A stretch of DNA of 48,713 nt, taken from Betaproteobacteria bacterium (GTDB lineage Bacteria > Pseudomonadota > Gammaproteobacteria > Burkholderiales > Casimicrobiaceae). The notes under the pieces are model-generated. The model saw only the letters and a list, made by a program, of their open reading frames with translations. It had not been told where the DNA came from and searched no databases. Shown here in pieces: positions 17,533 to 25,231 of this stretch. The translations under genes were made by a program, and so were the position numbers. The stretch lies in contig BOKS01000020.1 of the NCBI GenBank assembly GCA_016861105.1, positions 5,001 to 53,713 of the forward strand, written 5' to 3'. The first letter of the stretch is position 1. Every line of letters starts with the position of its first letter.

Positions 17533-19800
17533 ATGCTCGCGCTTCCCGGCGTCACGCTCGCCTGCGTGGACACGGCCAACCACGCGCTCGCGCTGCGCGC
17601 GCTGCGCCGCTCCGCCGAGCGCATCCGCTTCGCCCGCACGCTGCTGCTGACCGACGCGCTACCCGGCGGCGTCGCTGCGCCGGACGACGTCGAGGTGACG
17701 GCCATCGCCCCGCTGCGCTCGCGCGACGACTACTCGCGCTTCGTGCTGAAGGACCTCGCCGCGCACGTCCGCACGCCGCACGTGCTGCTGGTGCAGTGGG
17801 ACGGCTACGTCGTCCACCCCGAGGCGTGGGATCCGGCGTTCCTCGACTGCGACTACCTCGGCGCGCGCTGGTTCTGGTTCACGGACGGGCACGACGTGGG
17901 CAACGGCGGGTTCTCGCTGCGTTCGCACCGGCTGCTCGATGCGCTGCGCGACCCGCGGATCGCGCTCGTCGAGGCCGAGGACGTGACGATCGGCCGCGCG
18001 CACCGCGCGCTGCTCGAGCGCGAGCACGGCATCCGCTTCGGCACCGCGGCGCTCGCCGACCGCTTCGCGTTCGAAGCGGCCTACCCGGTCGGCCGCCCGT
18101 TCGGCTTCCACGGGCTCTACAACTTCTGCCGCGTGATGCCCCCCGGCGAGCTCGCCGCGCTCGTGCCGGCGTTCTCCGATGCGATCGCGCGCTCGCCGCA
18201 GCTCGCGCAGCTCGGCCGCAACTGCGTCGCGCTGGGGCAGTGGCGCGCCGCGATCGCCGTCGCGCAGCGCATGCTCGCCGCCGACGCCGCGCACGGCGAA
18301 GCGCGCGCGCTGCTCGCACAGAGCGAGGCCGCGCTCGCGCGCGGCGCCGGCGTCGGCCGCAACGACCCCTGCCCGTGCGGCAGCGGCCGGCGCTACAAGG
18401 CGTGCCACGGCGCGCTGGGCGCCGCCGCGCCGGTACCGGCGCCCGCTCCCGCCGATGCGCTCGTCGCGCAGGCGCTCGACGCGCACCGGCGCGGCGACCT
18501 CGCGGCGGCCGAGGCCGGCTATCGCGACGCGCTCGCCGCGGCGCCCGCGCATCCGCACGCGCTGCACTACCTCGGCGTGACCGACTGGCAGCGCGGTCGC
18601 CTGGACGAGGCGCTCGCGCGTCTCGAGCAGGCGGTGACGCTCGTCCCGCACGAGCCCGAGTTCCACGACAACCTCGGGCTGGCGCTCGCCGCGTACGACC
18701 GTCCGGAGGACGCCGCGGCCGCGCACCGCCGCGCGCTCGCCCTCGACCCGTCGCGTGCCGGCACGTGGAACAACCTCGGGCTCGCATTGCACGCCGCGCA
18801 ACGGCTCGACGAAGCGATCGAGGCGTTCCGGCGCGCGCTTGCCATCGAGCCCGCTGCGCCGCAGGTGCGCTTCAACCTGGCGCTGGCGCTGCTCGCGGCC
18901 GGCCACGACGCGCGGGCGTGGCCCTGCTACGAGGCGCGCCGCGAGGTGGCGGCGTTCGCCGATGCCGTGCCGCCGCCGGCGACGCCGCGCTGGACCGGCG
19001 ACGATCCGGCCGGGCGCACGATCCTGCTGGTGCCGGAGCAGGGCCTGGGCGACGCCATCATGTTCGTCCGCTACGTCGCCCCGCTCGCCGCGCGCGGTGC
19101 GCGCGTGATCGTGCAGGCGCCGCGCGCGCTCGTCGGCCTGTTCCGCGGCGTCGCGGGGGCCGACCGCGTGATCGGCGACGACGAGCCCCGGCCCCCGCAC
19201 GACGCGTGGCTGCCGCTGCTGTCGCTGCCCGGCCTCCTGGGGATCGACGCCGCGGCGACGCGCGCGCAGGTGCCCTACCTGGCGGCGGACCCGGCGCGAC
19301 GCGCGCACATCCGCGACGCGCTGGGCCCGCCCGACGGCCGGCTGCGCGCGGGCCTCGCGTGGGCGGGCAATCCGCGCAACGCCAACGACCGGCGCCGCTC
19401 GATCGACCTCGCGCGGCTGGTGCCGCTGCTGCGGCTGCCCGGCGTGCAGTGGTGGTCGCTCGCCTGGCGCGACGGCGAGGACCAGATTGCGCGCGTGCCG
19501 GAGGCGCGTGCGCTGCGCACGTTCGACACCGGCGGCGACTTCGCCGCGACCGCGGCGCTGGTCGCCGAGCTCGACGTGGTGGTCAGCGTCGACACGAGCG
19601 TCGCGCACCTCGCCGGCGCGCTGGCGCGCCCCGTGCTGGTGCTGCTCCCCTTCGCCGCCGACTGGCGCTGGCGCACCGGCCGCGACGACTGCGACTGGTA
19701 TCCGACCGCGAGGCTGTTCCGGCAGGCCGCGCCGGGCGCGTGGGCGCCGGCCGTGGAGGCGGTGGGCGAGGCGCTGGGCGCGCTCACCCGTTCGCGCTGA
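17533..19800 (+). CDS. DUF5672 - SEC-C - TPR - GT9-like multidomain protein
   Basis: A 755-residue four-part fusion. (1) Residues ~1-235: DUF5672, a glycosyltransferase-like domain, with LLVQWDGYVVHPEAWDPAFL (from about residue 86). (2) Residues ~275-293: a SEC-C zinc motif, GRNDPCPCGSGRRYKACHG, with C280, C282, C291 and H292. (3) Residues ~310-475: tetratricopeptide repeats (NLGLALAAYDRPEDAAAAHR; NLGLALHAAQRLDEAIEAF). (4) Residues ~495-750: a GT9/GT41-like GT-B domain (ILLVPEQGLGDAIMFVRYVA; VVSVDTSVAHLAGALARPVL). The TPR-plus-GT9-like half is common in proteobacteria; fusion to DUF5672 through a SEC-C zinc knuckle is unusual. It probably glycosylates a protein or glycan, with TPRs binding the acceptor. 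It ends tail-to-tail with the next minus-strand gene, overlapping it by 17 bp. Confidence 0.85.
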   Translation: MLALPGVTLACVDTANHALALRALRRSAERIRFARTLLLTDALPGGVAAPDDVEVTAIAPLRSRDDYSRFVLKDLAAHVRTPHVLLVQWDGYVVHPEAWDPAFLDCDYLGARWFWFTDGHDVGNGGFSLRSHRLLDALRDPRIALVEAEDVTIGRAHRALLEREHGIRFGTAALADRFAFEAAYPVGRPFGFHGLYNFCRVMPPGELAALVPAFSDAIARSPQLAQLGRNCVALGQWRAAIAVAQRMLAADAAHGEARALLAQSEAALARGAGVGRNDPCPCGSGRRYKACHGALGAAAPVPAPAPADALVAQALDAHRRGDLAAAEAGYRDALAAAPAHPHALHYLGVTDWQRGRLDEALARLEQAVTLVPHEPEFHDNLGLALAAYDRPEDAAAAHRRALALDPSRAGTWNNLGLALHAAQRLDEAIEAFRRALAIEPAAPQVRFNLALALLAAGHDARAWPCYEARREVAAFADAVPPPATPRWTGDDPAGRTILLVPEQGLGDAIMFVRYVAPLAARGARVIVQAPRALVGLFRGVAGADRVIGDDEPRPPHDAWLPLLSLPGLLGIDAAATRAQVPYLAADPARRAHIRDALGPPDGRLRAGLAWAGNPRNANDRRRSIDLARLVPLLRLPGVQWWSLAWRDGEDQIARVPEARALRTFDTGGDFAATAALVAELDVVVSVDTSVAHLAGALARPVLVLLPFAADWRWRTGRDDCDWYPTARLFRQAAPGAWAPAVEAVGEALGALTRSR

Positions 19801-21892
19801 GCCAGTCGGCGAGCGCGCGCACCGGCGCGTCGTCGTCGAACACGCGCGCCGCGCCGGCGTCGATCCTGCCGGCCAGCGCGTCGCGCCACGCCCGGTCGTG
19901 CACGAGCCGCGCCGCCGTCGCCACGTAGCCGTCGACGTCGGCGGCGACGAGCTCGGGAACGCCGGCGAGCGCGAGCATCGCCGCGCTCTGCCGCGCGCGC
20001 ATCACGCGCCCCGGCAGCGTGACGACGGGCAGCGCGCAGGCGATCGCGTCCAGCGTCGTGTTGCCGCCCGACCAGCGCAGCGTGTCGAGCATCGCACAGC
20101 ACGCGAGGTTGATCTGCAGGTACTGGTCGTGGCGGCACTGCGGGCGCACGAGCACGCGCTCCGCGCGCGTCACGCCGGCGGCCGCGCACGCCGCGTCGAG
20201 CCGCGCGAGGTAGCGCGCGGTCAGCGCCGGATGGCGGCCCTCGAACATGACGACGCGCACCGACGGCAGCGCGGCGAGCACGCTCGCGAGCAGCGCGTCG
20301 TCGTCCGGCATGAGCTTGAACAGCGACTGCGGCCACAGCAGCAGCGGGCCCTCCGGCGGCAGCCCCAGCGCGGCGCGCATCGCCGCCGGGGGCCGCGCCG
20401 GCCGCGCATAGCGCGTGCCGATCCCCGGCAGCGGCACGAGCCGCTCGGTGTAGTGCGCCTGCGCGCCCTCCGGCTCCATCGCGCCCGCGGTGAAGAACGC
20501 GTCGATCGTCGCGTGCCCGGTCGTCACCGGGTGGCCCCACGCCGCGCACTGCAGCGGCGCGAGCCGCAGCGCGGCGACGGCGAAGGTGGTCGCGTCCATG
20601 CCGAGCTCCGGGTATACGAGCACGTCCGGCGCGTCGGCGCGGATCGCGTCGGCGACCTGCGCGGGCCGCCACCGGGGGCACGGCCGGAAGCGGTCGGCGC
20701 GCGCCGCGATGCGCTGCGCGAGCTCGTCGCGCCCCGGGTGCAGGTGATAGACGACCACCTCGAAGCGCTCGCGCGGCAGACCGGTCATCCAGTGCTCGAA
20801 GTAGCGGCCGACGGTGCCTTCGCGGAGGAACGCCGAGCAGAACCCGACGCGCAGCCGGCGCGCGCCGCGGTGCCGGCGCGGCAGCGGCGCGCGCCACTGC
20901 GGCGCGGCCGCCTCGACCGCGCGGCCGACCGCGTCGGCATAGGAGCGCTGCAGCGCCCGGTCGTCCTCGCCGTGGTAGGCGAGCAGGAAGTTCGTCCAGC
21001 GCAGCTCGTCGACCACCTGCGCGGGCGTCATCCGCGCGGCACGCGCCGGGAGCTCGCGCGCCAGCACGTCCAGTCCCTGCGCGAAGGCGCCGCGCGCGCG
21101 CGCCACGTCGGCCGCGCTTCCCGGCACCATCGGCAGCGTCAGCAGCCGCCCCAGCAGGCCCCGCAGCAGCGTGGCGTCGAGCGCCTCCGCCTGCGCGTAG
21201 GCGCGTGCCGCGCCGTCGAGATCGTCGCGCTCGGCGAGGGTGCCCGCGTACAGCAGCCACGCGTTGGCGTCGCGCGGCGCGACGCCGAGCGCACCCTCAT
21301 AGAGGCGCGCCGCGTCGTCGAGCCGCCCCTGCGCGCGCCGCACGCCCGCGAGCGCCGTCAGCGCCAGCCGGTGGCGCGGGTCGAGCGCGAGCGCCTGCTC
21401 GAGCGCTGCGGCGGCGCCGTCGTCGTCGCCGGCGTCGCGACGCGCGATGCCGAGGTTCGCCCACGCGAGCGCATAGCGCGGGTCGGCGCGCGTCGCCCGG
21501 GCGAACGCGGTCTCGGCCTCGCCGGAGCGAGCGGCCTCGCGCAGCGCGTTGCCGAGATTGTTCCACGCGCGCGCGTAGCGCGGATCGGCCTGCGTGGCGC
21601 GCGTGAAGGCGGCGATCGCCCGGTCGATCTCGCGCGCATCCGAGCAGAGGATGCCAAGCTCGTTGAAGCCGCGCGCGTCGGGCGCGAGGGCGAGCGCGCC
21701 CTCGACGTCGGCGATCGCCGCCTGGAGGTTGCCCAGCGCCTCGTGCGCGCGCGAGCGCAGCATCAACGCGGCCGCGCGATCGGCCGCGGCGGCGGCGGGC
21801 GAGCCGATCAACGCGTCGGCCAGCGCCCGCGCGCCGTGCGCGTCGCCCGCGCGCAGCTTCGCGTCGATCGCGGCGAGGCGCGCGTCAGCCAT
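19784..21892 (-). CDS. TPR - GT41 (O-GlcNAc transferase/SPINDLY-like) protein
   Basis: A 702-residue protein. TPR units occupy about residues 40-235 (YARAWNNLGNALREAARSGEA; YALAWANLGIARRDAGDDDGA). A GT41-type catalytic region starts near residue 345 (RRLRVGFCSAFLREGTVGRYF) and includes VLVYPELGMDATTF, CAAWGHPVTTGHATIDAFF, LLLWPQSLFKLMPDDDALL (the expected UDP-contacting Lys) and DTLRWSGGNTTLDAIACALP. The His normally found in the 'DFxxHxxG' segment is absent (LREGTVG). This family transfers sugars to Ser/Thr of proteins, for example flagellin or adhesins in bacteria. It overlaps its upstream GT41 neighbour by 8 nt. The acceptor is unknown. Confidence 0.87.
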   Translation of the reverse strand: MADARLAAIDAKLRAGDAHGARALADALIGSPAAAAADRAAALMLRSRAHEALGNLQAAIADVEGALALAPDARGFNELGILCSDAREIDRAIAAFTRATQADPRYARAWNNLGNALREAARSGEAETAFARATRADPRYALAWANLGIARRDAGDDDGAAAALEQALALDPRHRLALTALAGVRRAQGRLDDAARLYEGALGVAPRDANAWLLYAGTLAERDDLDGAARAYAQAEALDATLLRGLLGRLLTLPMVPGSAADVARARGAFAQGLDVLARELPARAARMTPAQVVDELRWTNFLLAYHGEDDRALQRSYADAVGRAVEAAAPQWRAPLPRRHRGARRLRVGFCSAFLREGTVGRYFEHWMTGLPRERFEVVVYHLHPGRDELAQRIAARADRFRPCPRWRPAQVADAIRADAPDVLVYPELGMDATTFAVAALRLAPLQCAAWGHPVTTGHATIDAFFTAGAMEPEGAQAHYTERLVPLPGIGTRYARPARPPAAMRAALGLPPEGPLLLWPQSLFKLMPDDDALLASVLAALPSVRVVMFEGRHPALTARYLARLDAACAAAGVTRAERVLVRPQCRHDQYLQINLACCAMLDTLRWSGGNTTLDAIACALPVVTLPGRVMRARQSAAMLALAGVPELVAADVDGYVATAARLVHDRAWRDALAGRIDAGAARVFDDDAPVRALADWLSANG

Positions 21893-24800
21893 CGCCGGCC
21901 GCCTCGAGCACTCCCGGAGCCGCGTCGCGCAGCGCCGCCACGTAGGCCGCCTCCAGCGCGCGCGTGTGCGCGACGCGATCCACGAGCGGCGAGGCCGCGA
22001 GCCCGGCGCGGATGGCCGCGCGGACCTCGCGCATGAACGCGGGATCGTCGGCGAGCCGCACGGCGAGGTCGACGTACTCGCGCCCGCCCTGCGCCACGGT
22101 CTGCGTGACGCCGAGGTTCGCGAGGATCGTGTAGGCGCTGCGCTCCCCGTGGCTGCGCCCGAGCAGCGTCACCACCGGGACGCCGGCGTCCAGCGGCTCG
22201 AGGACGCCGTTGACGCCGCCGAAGGGCATCGGGTCGAGCACGAAGTCCACCAACGCGTAGCGCGCCTGGTTCTCGGCGTCGTCGCGGCCCTGCGGGACGA
22301 ACACGAGGCGCTCGCGCGCGATCCCCGCCGCCGCGCACAGCCGCTCGTAGACCGGGCGGAACGCGGGATGCGCCGGCGAGAACGCGAGCCGCGCGCGCGG
22401 GAGGCGGCCGAGCACGTCCCGCCACAGCGTCAGGCAGCGCCGCGACAGCTTCATCGGCGTCACGAACGCGCCGATCACCACCGCGTCGGACGCGAGGCCC
22501 AGCGCGCTCCGGTGGAACGGATGCACGCTCGCCGCGTCGACGTGCCGGTACGGGTACACGCAGCCGTCCATCGCGAGCATGCGCTCGATCATCCACGCCT
22601 GGCTCGACGGAAGGTCCGCGTACCGGTCGGTGAGCTTGAAGTCGACGGTCGACAGCCCCACGCTTCCCGCGCTGGCACAGTGCGCGATCTGCACGCGCGC
22701 GGGCTTGAGCGCGAGGATGCCCGGCTTGCCGCCGCGCGTGTGGCCCGACAGGTCGACGAGCAGGTCGAGGTCGTCGGCGGCGATGCGCGCGGCGGCCTCG
22801 CGCTCGCCGAGGCCCGCGATGGAAGTGAAGCGCTCCGCGACGCCGGCGAAGCGCTCGGTCCAGGCATCGCGCGTGCGCGACAGCGAGTAGAAGTGCAGCG
22901 CGAAGCGCGTGCGGTCGTGCTGCTCGACCGCCTGCCACATCATCTTGCCCATCACGTGGTTGCGCAGGTCGGCCGAGAGGTAGCCGACGCGCAGCCTGCC
23001 GGGCCGGCGCGTCGCGGGCCGCGGCAGCGGCGGCCCGTAGACCTGCGGCGCCGTCCTGTCGTAGGTCTGCGCGAAGCGGAAGATCGTCTCCGGCTCGATG
23101 TCGAAGAACAGCAGCAGGTAGGCGAGCTGCTCGAGCGCGTCGGCGAGCTCGGCGGCGTCGCGCGCGCGGAAGCGCTCCTTGCGCAGGCCCTCGAGGTAGT
23201 GCTCGAGCCGCTCGAAGTCGGCGGCGTACTGGCACGCTTCGAGCGCCTGCACTGCGAGCGGCAGCGCGTCCGGGCAGTGCGCCTCGAAGCGGCCGAAGTT
23301 CGCGAGCCAGTCGTCGACGCGGCCCGCCGCGAGCAGCGCCTCGCCGAGGTTGCGGTACGCGGCCGCGCGCCGCGGATCCCGGGCCAGCACCGCGCGCCAC
23401 GCGCCGATCGCGGCGTCGGTCCGTCCGGCCTGCTGGAACAGCACGCCGAGGTTGAAGTGGGCGTCGGCGAACCCCGGGTCGAAGGCGAGCGCGCGCTGCC
23501 ACGCGCGCGCGGCCTCCTGCACGTCGCCGGCCTTCTGCAGCGCGACGCCGACGTTGTAGTGCGCTTCGGCGTCCGTGGGCGCGAGCGCGAGCGCGTTGCC
23601 GTAGGCGGCCTTCGCGGCCGCGGCGTCACCGCGCGCGAGGTCGACGTCGCCGCGCACGCGCCACAGCGTCGTCGACGCGGCGCGCAGCGCCAGCCCGGCC
23701 TCGACGATCGCGAGCGCCTCGTCGAGCCGCCCGCGGTCGCGGGCGAGCCGTGCCGCCGCCGCGCGCGCGTCGTCGAAGGACGGCGCCGCCGCGACCGCGC
23801 GCGCCAGCAGCGCCGCCGCCTGCTCGGCGCCGTCGCGCTCGCGCAGCAGGGTGGCGCACAGCAGCAGCGTCGGCGCGTGGTCGGGTTGCTCGCCGAGCAG
23901 CGCCTCGCACGCGGCGAGCGCGGCCTCGGCGTCGCCGGCGCGATGCGCCGCGACGGCGCGCTCGAACGCCCGGTCGAGCGCGGGAGGGTCGAGCGACGAC
24001 GTGTCGCGCTCGCGAGCGCGACGCGCCTCCGCGGCGAGGAACGCGGCGAGCGCGTCCGCGCCGTCGACGACGGCGTCCACCAGCGGCGGCGCGTGCGGTG
24101 GCGCATCCACCGGGCAGGCGACGATGCGCTCCGCCGGCCGCAGCGCGAGCAGCGGCCCGCTCGCGAGCGCCAGTCCCGCGCAGTCGACGAGCACGTCGTC
24201 GTCCTCGGCGCCCAGCGCGGCGGCCACCTCGGCGTCGAGGCGGTGCAGCGCCCGCACGCCCGCCGCGGCGAGTGCTCCTGCCGGCCGCGGCAGGGCCTGC
24301 GGCCCGGCGAGCAGCTGCCAGGCGACCGCAACCCCGGGGCGTGCGGCCTCGCCGAGCAGCGCCAGCGCCCGGTCGCGCGACGCCGCGTCGTGCGGCAGCA
24401 GCACGACGACGCGCAGCGCGCTCCCGGCCGCGCGGCGCGGCCAGCGCAGCGGCGCGATGCCCGGCCGCAGCGCCGCGCACGCCTGCGCGTGCCGCTCGGC
24501 GACGCGCGCACCGCTCCGCGGGTCGCCGCCGCGGCTCGCGGCGAGCGCCACCTCGCGCAGGACGTCGGCCTCGGTCGGGCCGACGGGGCGCGACAGCGCG
24601 GCCTCGACGATCGCCGCGCGCGCGCCCGCGAGCGCCGGCGGGGCCCCGTCCGCGAACGCCGCGCGCGCGAGCGGCTCGAGCAGCGCGAGCGCCACGGTGC
24701 GCACGTGCGGGGCCAGTGCCGCGAGCAGGTCCGCGACCGGCGCGACGTCCGTCGCGCTTCGCAGCGCGAACGCGAGCGTGCCCGCGACCGAGGGCGAGGC

Positions 24801-25226
24801 GAGGCGCCCGGCGCCGGCGGACAGCGCCGGCACGAGCGCCGCGAGCGCCCCGGGGTCACTCCGCGACGCGAACGCGGCGACGGCCTGCAGCACGCGTGCG
24901 GCGGGGTCCTGCGGCGCGAGGTCGACGGCGGTGCGCGCTGCCGCCAGCGCGCCGTCGAGGTCGCCCAGCGCCATCGAGGCCTCGGCCAGCGCCAGATGCG
25001 ACGCCACGTGCGTCGGCGCGACGCCCGCCGCGTCGCGCCACGCCTCCACCGCGCCGGCGACCGCCCCCAACTGCCACTGCACCTCGCCGAGCAGGAACCG
25101 GGGATCGGCCGCGGTCGGAGCGAGGGCCGCGGCACGGCGGAAGCACAGCATCGCGTCGACCGGCCGCCCCTGCCACTGGTGGACGCGGCCGCGCTGCAGC
25201 CAGTCCGCGTAGTCGCCTTCCGCCAC
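21885..25226 (-). CDS. long TPR - GT41 protein with an internal degenerate repeat of the catalytic lobe
   Basis: A 1113-residue protein. Layout: N-terminal TPR region (~5-200); a middle segment ~271-420 that looks like a decayed copy of the GT41 N-lobe (LRVVVLLPHDAASRD; VLVDCAGLALASGPLLALRP); second TPR array (~445-640; AHYNVGVALQKAGDVQEAARA, AHFNLGVLFQQAGRTDAAIG); intact GT41 domain from ~742 (LRVGYLSADLRNHVMGKMMW, LDLLVDLSGHTRGGKPGIL, SAGSVGLSTVDFKLTDRYAD, VVIGAFVTPMKLSRRCL, FGGVNGVLEPLDAGVPVVTL). The His in RNHVMGK and the Lys in TPMKLS are kept. The GTG start at 25226 lies 5 nt after the upstream stop. It is probably a protein O-glycosyltransferase; the duplication is inferred from motif order. 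Confidence 0.88.
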   Translation of the reverse strand: MAEGDYADWLQRGRVHQWQGRPVDAMLCFRRAAALAPTAADPRFLLGEVQWQLGAVAGAVEAWRDAAGVAPTHVASHLALAEASMALGDLDGALAAARTAVDLAPQDPAARVLQAVAAFASRSDPGALAALVPALSAGAGRLASPSVAGTLAFALRSATDVAPVADLLAALAPHVRTVALALLEPLARAAFADGAPPALAGARAAIVEAALSRPVGPTEADVLREVALAASRGGDPRSGARVAERHAQACAALRPGIAPLRWPRRAAGSALRVVVLLPHDAASRDRALALLGEAARPGVAVAWQLLAGPQALPRPAGALAAAGVRALHRLDAEVAAALGAEDDDVLVDCAGLALASGPLLALRPAERIVACPVDAPPHAPPLVDAVVDGADALAAFLAAEARRARERDTSSLDPPALDRAFERAVAAHRAGDAEAALAACEALLGEQPDHAPTLLLCATLLRERDGAEQAAALLARAVAAAPSFDDARAAAARLARDRGRLDEALAIVEAGLALRAASTTLWRVRGDVDLARGDAAAAKAAYGNALALAPTDAEAHYNVGVALQKAGDVQEAARAWQRALAFDPGFADAHFNLGVLFQQAGRTDAAIGAWRAVLARDPRRAAAYRNLGEALLAAGRVDDWLANFGRFEAHCPDALPLAVQALEACQYAADFERLEHYLEGLRKERFRARDAAELADALEQLAYLLLFFDIEPETIFRFAQTYDRTAPQVYGPPLPRPATRRPGRLRVGYLSADLRNHVMGKMMWQAVEQHDRTRFALHFYSLSRTRDAWTERFAGVAERFTSIAGLGEREAAARIAADDLDLLVDLSGHTRGGKPGILALKPARVQIAHCASAGSVGLSTVDFKLTDRYADLPSSQAWMIERMLAMDGCVYPYRHVDAASVHPFHRSALGLASDAVVIGAFVTPMKLSRRCLTLWRDVLGRLPRARLAFSPAHPAFRPVYERLCAAAGIARERLVFVPQGRDDAENQARYALVDFVLDPMPFGGVNGVLEPLDAGVPVVTLLGRSHGERSAYTILANLGVTQTVAQGGREYVDLAVRLADDPAFMREVRAAIRAGLAASPLVDRVAHTRALEAAYVAALRDAAPGVLEAAGDG

Positions 25227-25231
25227 GGTGC

